A DNA stretch of 64,000 bases. Origin: Pseudoalteromonas piscicida (GTDB lineage Bacteria > Pseudomonadota > Gammaproteobacteria > Enterobacterales > Alteromonadaceae). Shown piece by piece: positions 1 to 9,995 of the stretch. The notes beneath the pieces were generated by a model. The model did no database searches, had not been told where the DNA came from, and worked only from the letters and a program-made list of their open reading frames with translations. Made by a program: the position numbers and the translations under genes. The stretch's first letter is position 1. Each line of letters begins with the position of its first letter. The stretch is from the NCBI RefSeq assembly GCF_000238315.3, contig NZ_CP011924.1, positions 653,501 through 717,500 on the forward strand, given 5' to 3'.

Positions 1-1
1 G

Positions 2-511
2 TGGTTATTTATCTATCCAGAACAAGGTATTGCCACCGTGAATGAGCTGGTGTTTCCAGCGAATGTACCGGTGGAGTACAAAATCACTTCTGAAAGCACC
101 ATGAACTCTTTTTTCATTCCTCAGCTTGGTAGCCAAATCTACTCGATGGCTGGAATGGAAACGCAGCTTCACCTGATTGCTAACGAACCGGGGACGTTCA
201 AAGGCTTTTCTGCCAATTACAGCGGAGCAGGCTTTACGGGAATGAAGTTCGATGCCATTGCGACCAAAGACAAAGCGGATTTTGATAACTGGGTTGCCGA
301 CATTAGAGCTAACGGTGAAGCCTTAACCGCTGGTCGTTATGCGAAGCTGGCTGAGCCTTCGGAATATCACCCCGTTGAATATTTTGGCTCGGTAGAGCAG
401 GGCTTATTCCACACCATAGTTATGAAGTACATGCAGGGCCATGGCGAAATGAGTTATTACGCCAAACCAGAGCATGCAGCGCATCAACATCACGGCAAAG
501 CTGAGGAGTAA
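2..511 (+). CDS. cyoA: Cytochrome bo3 ubiquinol oxidase subunit II, C-terminal part (partial)
   Basis: The 5' end lies outside the window; the frame is open from base 2, so the first visible ATG (38) is internal. About 169 residues remain. The segment starting [16 protein letters not shown] and the [19 protein letters not shown] stretch match the periplasmic cupredoxin-like domain of E. coli CyoA. No cysteine occurs in the visible part, so the CuA ligands of cytochrome c oxidases are absent, as expected for a quinol oxidase. The tail is histidine-rich (HAAHQHH). Subunit II packs against CyoB at the periplasmic face of the inner membrane. It is the first visible gene of the cyo operon, two bases before cyoB. 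Confidence 0.96.
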   Translation, partial: WLFIYPEQGIATVNELVFPANVPVEYKITSESTMNSFFIPQLGSQIYSMAGMETQLHLIANEPGTFKGFSANYSGAGFTGMKFDAIATKDKADFDNWVADIRANGEALTAGRYAKLAEPSEYHPVEYFGSVEQGLFHTIVMKYMQGHGEMSYYAKPEHAAHQHHGKAEE

Positions 512-513
512 TT

Positions 514-2496
514 ATGTCGTTGTTTGGTAAATTATCCATCGAGGCAATCCCCTATCACGAACCCATCATTATGGTGACGTTAGCTGTAGTGGCGATTGTC
601 GGTCTAATTGTGGCGGCAATGGTCACAAAACACAAAAAATGGGGCGTGCTGTGGCACGATTGGATCACTTCAATCGATCATAAACGCCTAGGCGTGATGT
701 ACATTATCTTGGCATTAATTATGTTAATGCGTGGTTTTGCCGACGCCGTCATGATGCGTACACAGTTGGCGATGGCTACAAGCGGCGCTGCTGGTTACTT
801 ACCTCCTGAGCACTATGACCAGATCTTCACCGCACATGGGGTGATCATGATCATCTTTATGGCGATGCCATTTATGATTGGTTTGATGAATATCATCTTG
901 CCACTGCAAATTGGTGCTAGAGATGTTGCTTTTCCGTTTTTGAATAACCTCAGTTTTTGGCTGACGGCGGGCGGGGCAATTCTGATCAATTTATCCTTGG
1001 CATTTGGTGAGTTTGCAAAAACTGGTTGGGTGGCGTACCCGCCATTGTCTGAGTTGTCGTTTAGTCCAGGTGTCGGGGTTGATTACTATATTTGGGCGCT
1101 GCAAATATCCGGACTTGGGACATTGCTCACCGCCGTGAATTTCTTGGTAACCGTATTTAAGATGCGTGCACCTGGCATGACGCTAATGAAAATGCCTATT
1201 TTTACTTGGACTTGTACTTGGGCAAATATCCTAGTTGCGGCGTCTTTCCCGATTCTTACTGCGGTGCTAGCGATGCTAACGCTTGACCGTTATATGGACT
1301 TCCACTTCTTCACCAATGAAGCCGGTGGTAATGCCATGATGTATATCAATCTGTTCTGGGCATGGGGTCACCCTGAAGTTTATATTTTGATCTTGCCTGC
1401 GTTTGGGATTTTCTCAGAAATTATTTCAACCTTTACAGGCAAACGCCTGTTTGGCTATAAGTCGATGGTGTACGCCAGCGGTGCGATTTCTATTTTGGGC
1501 TTTATTGTTTGGCTACATCACTTCTTTACTATGGGTTCAAGCGCCAATGTTAATGCTTTCTTTGGGGTCATGACGATGGTCATTGCGGTGCCGACGGGAG
1601 TAAAACTCTTCAACTGGTTATTTACCATGTATCGCGGTCGTTTGCGGATCACGGTGCCGGTCCTTTGGACATTAGGGTTTATGGTGACCTTTACCGTTGG
1701 TGGGATGACCGGCGTATTGCTTGCAATTCCTGGCGCGGACTATGTGCTGCACAACAGTCTTTTTCTGATCGCACACTTTCATAACACCATTATCGGTGGC
1801 GCAGTGTTTGGTTATCTAGCGGGTTTTGCTTACTGGTTCCCTAAAGTAATGGGTTACAAGCTTGATGAGCGTTGGGGTAAAGCCTCGTTCTGGTGCTGGC
1901 TAGTTGGTTTTTTTGTGGCCTTTATGCCGCTTTATGTGCTTGGCTTCTTAGGCATGACACGTCGCCTAAATCATACCAACACGCCAGAGTGGAACATTTG
2001 GCTATACATCGCGTGTATTGGTGCCTTTATCATTATGTTTGGGATCATCTTCCAAGTGGTACAGCTAGTGGTGAGTTACAAAAACCGCGAGCAATTGCAA
2101 GATACCACAGGCGATCCGTGGAATGGGCATACGTTAGAATGGTCAACGGACTCTCCACCGCAGTACTACAACTTCGCGAAAACCCCTGTGGTTGACGATA
2201 TTGACGCTTGGACAGAAATGAAAGAGCAGGGACAGGCATATCAAAAGCCTGCACAGTATCAGCCTATTCACATGCCAAAAAATACCCCGGCTGGAGTGCT
2301 TATCAGCGCGTCATTGACCGTGTTTTGCTTTGCCATGATTTGGCATATTTGGTGGTTAGCAGCGGTGGGTTTTGTCAGTGCTATCGCGGTATTTATTAAG
2401 CGTTGTTACACCCGAGACGTTGATTATTATGTTCAGGTTGACGAGATTGAGCAGATTGAGTCTGCCCACCTTTCTCGCGCATTACAGGAGGGTTAA
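514..2496 (+). CDS. cyoB: Cytochrome bo3 ubiquinol oxidase subunit I
   Basis: Catalytic subunit (660 aa) of the proton-pumping terminal oxidase, which oxidises ubiquinol and reduces O2 to water. Numbering runs two ahead of E. coli CyoB. Low-spin heme ligands are H108 and H423; CuB ligands are H286, H335 and H336, with the cross-linked Y290 in the WGHPEVY motif; H421 is the high-spin heme ligand. R73 and D77 correspond to the quinone-site residues. About 15 membrane segments are evident. It lies between cyoA (2-base gap) and cyoC (3-base gap) in one transcription unit. Family and motif spacing leave little doubt. Confidence 0.98.
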   Translation: MSLFGKLSIEAIPYHEPIIMVTLAVVAIVGLIVAAMVTKHKKWGVLWHDWITSIDHKRLGVMYIILALIMLMRGFADAVMMRTQLAMATSGAAGYLPPEHYDQIFTAHGVIMIIFMAMPFMIGLMNIILPLQIGARDVAFPFLNNLSFWLTAGGAILINLSLAFGEFAKTGWVAYPPLSELSFSPGVGVDYYIWALQISGLGTLLTAVNFLVTVFKMRAPGMTLMKMPIFTWTCTWANILVAASFPILTAVLAMLTLDRYMDFHFFTNEAGGNAMMYINLFWAWGHPEVYILILPAFGIFSEIISTFTGKRLFGYKSMVYASGAISILGFIVWLHHFFTMGSSANVNAFFGVMTMVIAVPTGVKLFNWLFTMYRGRLRITVPVLWTLGFMVTFTVGGMTGVLLAIPGADYVLHNSLFLIAHFHNTIIGGAVFGYLAGFAYWFPKVMGYKLDERWGKASFWCWLVGFFVAFMPLYVLGFLGMTRRLNHTNTPEWNIWLYIACIGAFIIMFGIIFQVVQLVVSYKNREQLQDTTGDPWNGHTLEWSTDSPPQYYNFAKTPVVDDIDAWTEMKEQGQAYQKPAQYQPIHMPKNTPAGVLISASLTVFCFAMIWHIWWLAAVGFVSAIAVFIKRCYTRDVDYYVQVDEIEQIESAHLSRALQEG

Positions 2497-2499
2497 TTC

Positions 2500-3120
2500 A
2501 TGAGTGCAATTACTCCCGCTACGCTGCATGCATTAGAAGATGCTCACGAGCATGCAGAGCATGACACAGGTTCAAATACCGTATTCGGTTTTTGGCTATA
2601 TCTGATGACGGACTGTTTGTTGTTTGCTTCTTTCTTTGCCACTTATGCTGTGTTGTACATGAACACGGCAGGTGGCGTGTCTGGCAAAGACATATTCGAG
2701 CTGGGCTTTGTTGCGGTTGAAACCGCGGCCCTACTGTTAAGTAGTATTACCTTTGGGTTTGCCATGATAGCGGCAAACAAACAGAAAAAGTCGCAAACCT
2801 TATCTTGGCTTGCGGTGACATTTGCTTTTGGTGCGGTGTTTATTGGTATGGAAGTGTATGAATTCCATCACTTAATAGTACATGGTCATGGACCGCAGCA
2901 TAGTGCTTTTCTGACTTCTTTCTTCTCATTGGTGGGTCTGCACGGCATGCACGTGACGGCAGGCTTGATTTGGATGACAGTGATGATGATTGAAGTGACA
3001 CGTCGTGGTCTTAAGCCACAAACGGTAACGCGTTTGAGCTGCTTAAGCTTGTTCTGGCACTTTTTAGATATCGTGTGGATCTGTGTATTTACCGTTGTTT
3101 ATTTAATGGGGGCAATGTAA
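2500..3120 (+). CDS. cyoC: Cytochrome bo3 ubiquinol oxidase subunit III
   Basis: 206-residue heme-copper oxidase subunit III with about five hydrophobic segments, as in E. coli CyoC. The N-terminus is rich in His and Glu ([13 protein letters not shown]), followed by [21 protein letters not shown], a typical start of the first membrane helix. The segment [14 protein letters not shown] is conserved in subunit III. The subunit has no redox centre and stabilises the complex in the inner membrane. An AGGAG-like site lies before the ATG, and its stop codon overlaps the cyoD start (TAATG), suggesting coupled translation. Confidence 0.97.
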   Translation: MSAITPATLHALEDAHEHAEHDTGSNTVFGFWLYLMTDCLLFASFFATYAVLYMNTAGGVSGKDIFELGFVAVETAALLLSSITFGFAMIAANKQKKSQTLSWLAVTFAFGAVFIGMEVYEFHHLIVHGHGPQHSAFLTSFFSLVGLHGMHVTAGLIWMTVMMIEVTRRGLKPQTVTRLSCLSLFWHFLDIVWICVFTVVYLMGAM

Positions 3121-3479
3121 TGAGCCATAGTGAATCTCAAGCGTTAGCACAGATGGATGTTCATGAGCATGAACACGACAGCCACGGTAGTGTGAAGTCG
3201 TATCTAATTGGTTTTGTGTTATCCGTCATTTTGACAGCCATTCCTTTTGCTGCCGTGATGAGTGGCAGCTTGTCATCTAGCACGACATTCTGGACGTTAG
3301 TGACAACGGCGTTAGTGCAAATTTGGGTGCACCTAAAGTACTTTTTACACCTGAATTTTGTTACGGAAGAAGGCAAGGCAAGCACGCTTTCCTTTATCTT
3401 TAGTGCGTTGATTATTGTGATGGTAGTGGGGCTGTCGGTCTGGATCATCTACGAATCGAACGCCATGATGATGTATTAA
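3120..3479 (+). CDS. cyoD: Cytochrome bo3 ubiquinol oxidase subunit IV
   Basis: 119 residues with three hydrophobic helices, the size and topology of CyoD. The chosen start is the ATG at 3120, whose A is the last base of the cyoC stop (TAATG). A longer open frame begins 45 bases upstream but would lie inside cyoC. The protein starts [20 protein letters not shown], another His-rich soluble tail, then the membrane part containing [12 protein letters not shown], typical of CyoD. It is a small assembly/stability subunit of the bo3 oxidase. The next gene, cyoE, follows after 13 bases carrying an AGGAG ribosome binding site. Confidence 0.96.
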   Translation: MSHSESQALAQMDVHEHEHDSHGSVKSYLIGFVLSVILTAIPFAAVMSGSLSSSTTFWTLVTTALVQIWVHLKYFLHLNFVTEEGKASTLSFIFSALIIVMVVGLSVWIIYESNAMMMY

Positions 3480-3492
3480 CAGGAGAGTAGTC

Positions 3493-4371
3493 ATGCTGCG
3501 TCGTTATTTTCAGGTGACAAAACCTGGGATCATTATGGGAAACTTGATTTCAGTCGCAGGAGGCTTTTTATTGGCCTCTCGAGGTGAAGTTGATTGGCTG
3601 CTATTTGCCTTGACTCTACTAGGGCTATCTTTGGTCGTTGCGTCAGGTTGTGTAGTTAACAATGTCATCGACAGGGATATCGATGCGGCAATGGCTCGCA
3701 CTAAAACTCGCGTGACAGTAACTGGGGAAATTTCCTCAGTTGCTGCACTGTCACATAGTCTGGTACTCGGATTATCTGGCTTTGGGCTCTTAGCCTATTT
3801 CACCAATTGGATTGCGCTGAGTTTTGCCGCATTTGGTTTTTTTATTTATGTCGGTGTTTACAGCTTATACATGAAACGAAACTCAGTGTATGGCACGGTG
3901 GTTGGTAGCCTGTCAGGGGCAGTGCCTCCTGTGGTTGGTTACTGCGCGGTAAGCGGGGTGTTTGACTCTGGCGCTGCCATTTTATTATTGATGTTTTGTC
4001 TTTGGCAAATGCCACATTCTTACGCCATTGCGATTTTCCGTTTTGAAGATTACCGGGTCGCGAATATTCCAGTGTTGCCAGTTGCGCAAGGTGTTGAAAA
4101 GGCTAAGCATCATATTGTTTTGTATATTGCCATTTATGCACTCGTGGTGATGTTACTGCCGCTTAGCGGCTATACCGGCATAGCATTTATGGCGGTGGCC
4201 TGTACAACCAGTTTTTGGTGGTTATTTATGGCGCTAAAAGGATACCAAAGAGACTTAGATTTACATGGTTGGGCGAGGCAAGTATTTGCATTCTCAATAG
4301 TCAATATCACAGTCCTAAGTATCGCGATGGCGATTGATAATCACAGCACAGTTTCTGCGATGCTGTACTGA
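3493..4371 (+). CDS. cyoE: Protoheme IX farnesyltransferase (heme O synthase)
   Basis: 292-residue membrane prenyltransferase of the UbiA superfamily. It adds a farnesyl group to heme B, giving heme O for the binuclear centre of CyoB. The acidic motif [18 protein letters not shown] and a second loop [15 protein letters not shown] are the substrate-binding signatures. About eight or nine hydrophobic segments are present. It is the last gene of the cyo operon, preceded by AGGAG and followed by an intrinsic terminator about 30 bases downstream. Its place next to the oxidase is the usual one in gammaproteobacteria. Confidence 0.97.
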   Translation: MLRRYFQVTKPGIIMGNLISVAGGFLLASRGEVDWLLFALTLLGLSLVVASGCVVNNVIDRDIDAAMARTKTRVTVTGEISSVAALSHSLVLGLSGFGLLAYFTNWIALSFAAFGFFIYVGVYSLYMKRNSVYGTVVGSLSGAVPPVVGYCAVSGVFDSGAAILLLMFCLWQMPHSYAIAIFRFEDYRVANIPVLPVAQGVEKAKHHIVLYIAIYALVVMLLPLSGYTGIAFMAVACTTSFWWLFMALKGYQRDLDLHGWARQVFAFSIVNITVLSIAMAIDNHSTVSAMLY

Positions 4372-4401
4372 TCGCAGATTATCCCAAAGTAACTAAAATC
4401 C

Positions 4402-4423
4402 AAAGGCCCACAGGGCCTTTTTT
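4402..4423 (+). terminator. Intrinsic terminator of the cyo operon
   Basis: The inverted repeat AAAGGCCC / GGGCCTTT with a 3-base loop is followed by a run of T, about 30 bases after the cyoE stop. Confidence 0.9.
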
Positions 4424-4440
4424 CGTTCTTATCTTAGTTT

Positions 4441-4602
4441 ATACCAATTTGACTTAATACTTGCTCAATTTGAAGGAGTAAATCTGACGCTAACAGCGTT
4501 AAAAATTCCTCATTTAGAACAACTAAATAGCAAAATTTTTGCCTAGTTATCGACAAGATTTTCTCGCCTCAAAATAGACCACTTAATTAAGCAAGTTGGT
4601 AT
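4441..4602. repeat. 162-bp MITE-like interspersed repeat, copy 1
   Basis: It begins ATACCAA and ends TTGGTAT (7-bp terminal inverted repeats). It shares its length and a nearly identical core (TCATTTAGAACAACTAAATA, then GCAAAATTTTTGCC) with the element at 47937-48098. It has no open reading frame. With the cyoE terminator it accounts for almost the whole 302-base gap between cyoE and the next gene. Short relatives occur near 24.9, 34.3 and 47.8 kb. Confidence 0.8.
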
Positions 4603-4673
4603 TATTTTATGTCGCTTGCTTTTTACCCATTTTATCTCCATATCCACCTTACTAAATAGGTGAGGGCATAATA

Positions 4674-4901
4674 ATGGATATAGGGATAGCAGAAGTATTG
4701 TTGTTATTTGCGGCGATTTTTATCGCGTCCTTTTTACTTTTTAAGGTCGTGCTATGGGCCAAAAAAATGCCAAAAGGCGCCTATCTATTTTTGGCTTTAA
4801 TGCCGCTCATTCCTCTTTTTCCTATTCCACCACCCGTTTTTAAAAATGTCGCGAAAGCCAAACAAGAACAACGTAAAAAAGCACCCAAATCAGAACCATA
4901 A
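4674..4901 (+). CDS. Small membrane protein of unknown function
   Basis: 75 residues: an N-terminal hydrophobic helix (about 5-28), a basic stretch (WAKKMPKGAY), a second hydrophobic helix with a proline-rich end (about 36-55), and a lysine-rich tail. This suggests two membrane passes with both ends in the cytoplasm. A GGTGAGGG-like site precedes the ATG. The family is not recognised. It lies 20 bases before the YciI-like gene, with an AGGA between them, so the two are probably co-transcribed. The repeat upstream separates them from the cyo operon. Confidence 0.6.
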   Translation: MDIGIAEVLLLFAAIFIASFLLFKVVLWAKKMPKGAYLFLALMPLIPLFPIPPPVFKNVAKAKQEQRKKAPKSEP

Positions 4902-4921
4902 TCACACAGGAAAATAGCTTA

Positions 4922-5233
4922 ATGTCAGCTTCAATATTTATTGTTAATCTTACTTATGTTACCGAAATTGAACAGGTAGAGCCGCTGCTTGCCCCTCACA
5001 TTGCGTTTTTAGAACGTTTTTATGCCAATGGTACTTTTATCGCTTCTGGCAGAAAAATCCCACGAACTGGTGGGGTTATTTTGGTAAAGGCGAGTAGTGA
5101 AGTTGAGCTACTTGACATTGTTCGTCAAGATCCCTTTTATGTCGCCGAAGTGGCTCGGTATGACATTATCGAGTTTGTGCCAAGCAAGTTTGCATCTTGC
5201 TTTACAGAGGTGGAAAAATATCTTAATTCTTGA
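4922..5233 (+). CDS. YciI-like (YCII-related domain) protein
   Basis: 103 residues with the ferredoxin-like fold pattern of the YCII domain: an N-terminal strand, the helix AFLERFYANGTFIASGRKIP, a central strand GGVILVKAS, and the conserved DPFYVAEVARYDIIEF segment, in which the Asp-Pro is characteristic. YciI proteins are small, soluble and mostly of unknown role; some act in peroxide or chlorocatechol chemistry. The last 11 bases overlap the 3' end of the convergent tetR-type gene. Family assignment is fairly sure; the substrate is unknown. Confidence 0.75.
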   Translation: MSASIFIVNLTYVTEIEQVEPLLAPHIAFLERFYANGTFIASGRKIPRTGGVILVKASSEVELLDIVRQDPFYVAEVARYDIIEFVPSKFASCFTEVEKYLNS

Positions 5234-5753
5234 GTGCCCGCTTGGCCACGCCCGTATCGTGACAGGTATAGGCCGTTGAAATAATCCCTTCGCTCAATAG
5301 AAACAGGCGCTCGACAGCGGCATCATCAGCGTCGTTGAGCGATTGTTTAAGTAACGCTTTTACCGCAAGTTTGTGCCTCTGGCATAGTTGATTAATTGGA
5401 CTGGTGAGCTCACCAAATTCTGCCGCCGTGTTGATAAAGTAACAACCACGGAAATCGCCTAGCACCTCCACTTTATTACTAATCCACTGATCTAGTGCTG
5501 AAAATAGCTGCTCTGTGAGCTGTTCATTCGTTTGAGCATTTTCGAGGCAACGAGATAACCAAGATATAAATAGGTGATGGCGCTGCTCAAGTGTTGCAAG
5601 CACCAGCGCCTCTTTACTCTCAAAATGGTTGTACAGGGTTTTTTTAGCAATACCAGATGACTTTAATACTTCGTTAATGCCAATGGCATGAATGCCATGT
5701 TGATAGAACAGTCCCATTGCGCAATCGATCAGTTGTTGTCTTTTTGTACTCAT
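5223..5753 (-). CDS. TetR-family transcriptional regulator
   Basis: 176 residues. The N-terminal helix-turn-helix (about 5-50: LIDCAMGLFYQHGIHAIGIN, then SGIAKKTLYNHFESKEAL) is typical of TetR repressors. The C-terminal ligand-binding region resembles the YxaF/AcuR-type proteins that often sense electrophiles or small organic compounds; this is inference. It is divergent from the HPP membrane protein gene, and two copies of a palindrome lie between them, so it probably represses both itself and that gene. Its 3' end overlaps the YciI-like gene by 11 bases. Confidence 0.88.
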   Translation of the reverse strand: MSTKRQQLIDCAMGLFYQHGIHAIGINEVLKSSGIAKKTLYNHFESKEALVLATLEQRHHLFISWLSRCLENAQTNEQLTEQLFSALDQWISNKVEVLGDFRGCYFINTAAEFGELTSPINQLCQRHKLAVKALLKQSLNDADDAAVERLFLLSEGIISTAYTCHDTGVAKRALKN

Positions 5754-5794
5754 CAGTCAGCCATGTTTATTACCGTGATTATAGGTTGACAGAA

Positions 5795-5840
5795 GTAGAC
5801 CAACTTGTCTACCATTTGCGGGGTAGACAAGTTGGTCTAC
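5795..5840. promoter_or_regulatory. Paired TetR-type operator
   Basis: GTAGACCAACTTGTCTAC (5795-5812) and its exact reverse complement GTAGACAAGTTGGTCTAC (5823-5840) are separated by ten bases. Each is itself a palindrome GTAGAC-N6-GTCTAC. They lie between the tetR-type gene and the divergent HPP gene, whose ATG is 24 bases downstream. This is the form expected for an operator of the TAGAC class bound by TetR-family repressors. Confidence 0.8.
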
Positions 5841-5863
5841 TTTTTGGAAAGGGAAAGAATACA

Positions 5864-6325
5864 ATGAGAGAAATACAACTTGCTTTAATTGCTGGAGCGG
5901 GGGCGTTTATCGCAATTGCAATATTGGCGTTTAGTCAAACGATAAGTGCTGAGCATATTTTTTTAATGGCACCTTTGGGCGCAACGGCAGTGCTGGTATT
6001 TGGTGTGCCTGAAAGTCCACTTGCGCAGCCTAAAAATGTCATCTTTGGACATATCATTACCGCTACAATCGGGATTATTTTTGCGCAGTATATCGGTGTT
6101 AACGAATTCACTTTGGCATTAGCAACGGGGCTTGGCGTATTTAGTATGTTAGTAACAAAAACCACCCACCCACCGGCTGGCGCGAATCCAATACTGATCA
6201 TGTTGGCACTAGAGGGCTGGAGCTTTTTATTTACGCCTGTGATTATTGGTGCAGTGGTGCTCGTGCTGGTTGGTAAAGCAACGTTAGCGGCTAAGACAAA
6301 GCTAACTACAATAACAGCTGCGTGA
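5864..6325 (+). CDS. HPP-family integral membrane protein
   Basis: 153 residues with about four hydrophobic helices. The signature segment KTTHPPAGANPILIM gives the HPP family its name, and APLGATAVLVFGVPESPLAQPKNVIFGH is another conserved block. Some cyanobacterial HPP proteins are nitrite transporters; here the substrate is unknown. The start is set at the ATG at 5864, with GGAAAGGGAAAG upstream; a longer frame runs back through the operator region and into the tetR start and is unlikely. Control by the neighbouring TetR regulator is expected from the operator position. Confidence 0.85.
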   Translation: MREIQLALIAGAGAFIAIAILAFSQTISAEHIFLMAPLGATAVLVFGVPESPLAQPKNVIFGHIITATIGIIFAQYIGVNEFTLALATGLGVFSMLVTKTTHPPAGANPILIMLALEGWSFLFTPVIIGAVVLVLVGKATLAAKTKLTTITAA

Positions 6326-6476
6326 TATGTTAATGTGCAGGCTTCATTCGCCTGCCTTCTCAAATATTGAGCCGCACAATCTGTTAGCTAGGTATTAGAT
6401 TAGTTCATTGAAATTAATAAAAAATAAATAGCGATGACAAAATTTCATTAAGCGCGTTTTTGGGTTTCGTGCTAGC

Positions 6477-8450
6477 ATGGTCGCAACGGAATTACTTTGT
6501 CTGATTTACCAATTGATAGCATTACATCTCTTTAGTCGGCTGTTTTATGGGGTACGTGGTGCCAAGTGTACGAAAGAAGGCCTTCACCTTAAGTCGAAAA
6601 CAGCTGACAGTTTCATTCCCTTTAGCGCTATGACAGTCCCGCCAGCACCTCTGCGTGGTTGGCTTGCTCAAAAAGTCCTGTTTAAACAGGGTCACGAGAC
6701 CTATGTGTTAAGTGTTAAAAATCAAGGTACAGATGAGTTAGTGCAACAGTTGCAACGACTGTGGATTTTACACCATGGCAAGCACTTGCAAGTCAAAGTT
6801 CGTAAAATTGAGCAGTTATTAACACGTCGATATCTCAGTCATCATAATCAAAGTCTAGTGCGTCATGTTTGCAGTGCCTTGTGGTCCAGCTGGCAGCACC
6901 TAGATGACAATATCGTACCAAGTTCGTTAAAGCCTCAAGTAGCAACAGTACGAGAAATTGCACTTTGGAATGAGCGTGATATTGCTGAGTTTCAGTCTGC
7001 TTTTGTTGAACACTACTTGGCAAAAGACGCTAACTATTTTGACAGCATTGAATCAAATCCCCTTACAATAGCTCAGCGTAAGGCTTGTGTGATCCAGGAT
7101 GACAGGCAATTACTGCTTGCTGGCGCAGGTACGGGTAAGACAAGCGTTATCAAGGCCAAAGTTGGGTATCTCTTGCATCGCAAATTAGCTCAGGCGAATG
7201 AGCTGTTATTGCTTGCGTATGGTAATGATGCTGCGACGGAGATGCGTCAGCGCTGTCAGCCTCTCTGTAATACTTTAAATTGCTCTACCTTTCATTCGCT
7301 TGGCATGCAGATCATCGAAGCGGTTACCGGGGCAAAGCCGACAATTTCAAATCTAGCAACGGATAAAAAACTATTTAAACAATTTATTGCAGACACAGTG
7401 CAGTCGTTGCGACAAGAAAGCCACTTTGAGCGAGACTTTGCGCTATTTCTGAAAAGTTCGAGTACACAGCAAGCGTCACAGGCGATAGACCTGATAAGTC
7501 AGGTATTACCATTGATGAAGCATGCTCAAATCATGGGGGAGGTTGAGCAACTGCTGACGCAATTTAGCAATCAAATGAGTGTGGTCATGCCTGTTCTTGC
7601 GGAATATCAGTTGTATTTAAGCAATGAATCTAGCATCGATTTCGATGACATGCTGGAGCGGGCTATTTATTACGTCGAGTCTGGTCAGTTTATTCCACCA
7701 TGGAAATTCATCTTGGTCGACGAATTTCAAGACATCTCCCGTGTGCGGGCAAAGCTCATTCAGGTGCTGCTGGATAAAAAAGCCGGATCGCAATTGTTCG
7801 CCGTTGGTGATGATTGGCAAGCTATTTATCGCTTTAGTGGTGGAGATATGCGCCTAACTACCGAATTTACTCGGTATTTTGGTAAGTCGACGACCACATA
7901 CTTGGATAAAACATTCCGTTATCCTCAAACCATTTTAGACACGGCGAGTGAGTTTATTTGCCGCAATCCAGAACAAATAACCAAGCATATCACTTCTCAC
8001 ACCACCGGCGTGGCAGGGCAGGGTGTGGTAAAAGTTATGGTGGATGACGAATTGTCACAGGCGCAACAACTGCTCAATCTTATCGAGCAGCGCAACGAAG
8101 GAAAAGCTTCCGTTGCCCTACTGGCGAGAAATCACAGAGCATTACCTGATAAATCAAAGATTGAGCAGTGGCAGCAGCTCTATCCCGAGCTTATTATTTC
8201 ACATAACACCTTTCACGGTGCTAAAGGGACTGAAGCAGACTTTACGATAGTATTTGGTCTCAAGCATAGAAACTTTCCGTCACAGGTAAAAACGCCAGCA
8301 TTTGTCGATGCGCTTTTACCAGCACAAGGGGCATTTCCTGACGCAGAAGAGCGGCGCTTATTCTACGTGGCATTAACCAGAGCGAAGAAACAATGCTTTT
8401 TACTAGCGCCAAACGATGCACCTTCCTACTTTTTAGAGGAAATCGCATAA
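6477..8450 (+). CDS. helD: DNA helicase IV (UvrD/Rep superfamily 1)
   Basis: 657 residues, close to the 684 of E. coli HelD. The N-terminal non-helicase region (1-190) includes SFIPFSAMT, like the IPFNQL segment of HelD. Walker A is GAGTGKT at 216-222; Walker B is ILVDEFQDISRVRAKL, followed by FAVGDDWQAIYRFSGGDMRLTTEF, nearly identical to HelD. The C-terminal motif DAEERRLFYVALTRAKKQCF is also conserved. It is a 3'-5' DNA helicase linked to recombination and repair. No strong ribosome binding site precedes the ATG and no other in-frame start is near. It stands alone between HPP and the dehydrogenase. Confidence 0.92.
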   Translation: MVATELLCLIYQLIALHLFSRLFYGVRGAKCTKEGLHLKSKTADSFIPFSAMTVPPAPLRGWLAQKVLFKQGHETYVLSVKNQGTDELVQQLQRLWILHHGKHLQVKVRKIEQLLTRRYLSHHNQSLVRHVCSALWSSWQHLDDNIVPSSLKPQVATVREIALWNERDIAEFQSAFVEHYLAKDANYFDSIESNPLTIAQRKACVIQDDRQLLLAGAGTGKTSVIKAKVGYLLHRKLAQANELLLLAYGNDAATEMRQRCQPLCNTLNCSTFHSLGMQIIEAVTGAKPTISNLATDKKLFKQFIADTVQSLRQESHFERDFALFLKSSSTQQASQAIDLISQVLPLMKHAQIMGEVEQLLTQFSNQMSVVMPVLAEYQLYLSNESSIDFDDMLERAIYYVESGQFIPPWKFILVDEFQDISRVRAKLIQVLLDKKAGSQLFAVGDDWQAIYRFSGGDMRLTTEFTRYFGKSTTTYLDKTFRYPQTILDTASEFICRNPEQITKHITSHTTGVAGQGVVKVMVDDELSQAQQLLNLIEQRNEGKASVALLARNHRALPDKSKIEQWQQLYPELIISHNTFHGAKGTEADFTIVFGLKHRNFPSQVKTPAFVDALLPAQGAFPDAEERRLFYVALTRAKKQCFLLAPNDAPSYFLEEIA

Positions 8451-8536
8451 TTATTAATCCCTGTTGATGGACTTGATCTTTTTGCGCCATGCACTCATAC
8501 AATTACTTGTTGAATTAAAAAATAAGCGAGGAAAGG

Positions 8537-9826
8537 ATGAGTACGGATCTACTAAAAGACGCGTTGAAAAGATTAAATCATATAGTCGAAAAAACAGGAA
8601 TTAACGAGTCTACCTATCAAGCGTTAGCCCAGCCTCAAAGAACGCTGTCGAGCAATATCTCAATTCGTCGTGATGACGGTAAGCTTGACTATTTTAAGGC
8701 ATATCGTTGTCAATACAATGATTTGCTAGGTCCAACAAAAGGCGGAATACGCTTTCACCAAGAATCTGATATGAGTGAGGTGCAAGCTTTAGCCCTTTGG
8801 ATGACACTAAAGTGTGCGGCGGTTGGAGTGCCATTTGGCGGTGGTAAAGGTGCCGTAACCGTTGACCCTAAATCACTGAGTCCGATGGAGCTTGAGCGCC
8901 TTGCTCGAGCATATATTAGAGCTAATGCTGATTTTATTGGACCCGATCAAGATATTCCCGCACCGGATGTGTACACCAATGCCAGGATCATGGGTTGGAT
9001 GATGGATGAATACGAGAAAATCGTCCGTAAAAAAAGTCCAGCCGTGATCACTGGTAAACCGCTTATTTTCGGAGGGAGTGAAGGGCGAGAGTCCGCCACA
9101 GGTCGCGGTGCATTTTTAATGATAGAGCGGCTTAGTGAAAAAAATAATTGGAATAAAGCAGAACAAACAGTAGCTATTCAAGGCTTTGGTAATGGTGGCT
9201 ATCACTGTGCAAGGCTGTTGCAGCAAGCGGGCTATAAAGTCGTTGCAGTAAGCGATTCAAAAGGCGGGATTTACTGTAAAGATGGCTTAGATATAGAAAG
9301 CATTTATCAAGAAAAGCAACGCAACAAAGCGCTTAAAGCCGTGTACTGTGATGATTCGGTCTGTGAAAGCGTTGAACATAAAGTGCTGAGTAATGAAGAG
9401 CTGCTCGCGCTGGAGGTAGACATTTTGGTGCCCGCAGCGCTATCCGGCGCAATCACCCGAGATAACGCCAAAGCAGTATCGGCAAAGTATATTGTCGAAA
9501 TTGCCAATGGACCGATTGAGGCGGACGCCGACGAAATCTTGCATGAACAGGGCGTGATAGTGATCCCTGATATTTTAGCTAATGCCGGCGGCGTCATCGT
9601 AAGCTATTTTGAGTGGTGTCAGAATCGCCAAGGAGAGGCTTGGGACGAGCAAACTGTGCAAGATAAATTGGCGCAATATTTATCGAGTGCGTTCGAAGCG
9701 GCGTGGCAGCTGCGAAGTGATGAAGGGCTTGAGATGCGAGATGCTGTATACAAACTGGCGTTAAAACGTATTGAGAGCGCCTTGGAAGCTCACGGGACAC
9801 AATCTTACTTTGAAAATCGTGAGTAG
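8537..9826 (+). CDS. Glu/Leu/Phe/Val dehydrogenase family protein, probably glutamate dehydrogenase
   Basis: 429 residues, the length of the shorter hexameric glutamate dehydrogenases. N-terminal substrate domain: GPTKGGIRFHQ and PFGGGKGAV, with K104 as the likely catalytic lysine, then the IPAPDVYTNARIMGWMMDEY block. The NAD(P)-binding domain follows, with VAIQGFGNGGYHCARLL. The C-terminal part contains IVEIANGPIEADADEIL and ILANAGGVIVSYFEW. It would convert glutamate to 2-oxoglutarate and ammonia. Cofactor preference cannot be read with certainty. A GAGGAAAGG site precedes the ATG. It appears to be a single-gene unit. Confidence 0.88.
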   Translation: MSTDLLKDALKRLNHIVEKTGINESTYQALAQPQRTLSSNISIRRDDGKLDYFKAYRCQYNDLLGPTKGGIRFHQESDMSEVQALALWMTLKCAAVGVPFGGGKGAVTVDPKSLSPMELERLARAYIRANADFIGPDQDIPAPDVYTNARIMGWMMDEYEKIVRKKSPAVITGKPLIFGGSEGRESATGRGAFLMIERLSEKNNWNKAEQTVAIQGFGNGGYHCARLLQQAGYKVVAVSDSKGGIYCKDGLDIESIYQEKQRNKALKAVYCDDSVCESVEHKVLSNEELLALEVDILVPAALSGAITRDNAKAVSAKYIVEIANGPIEADADEILHEQGVIVIPDILANAGGVIVSYFEWCQNRQGEAWDEQTVQDKLAQYLSSAFEAAWQLRSDEGLEMRDAVYKLALKRIESALEAHGTQSYFENRE

Positions 9827-9995
9827 TTTTTTAGATTGTGTCGATAAATTTTTTTTGCTGTACTATTTTCGGGTGAGTCCACATAATCGCGCTTTTGTTT
9901 GGGGGGCGGTGATACACGAGCCTACTTAGGTGTTTTCACTTAACGATTCGTGTCGACAGCGTTCCTCTTATTCCGCTACTCAAGGGGCAATTCGT

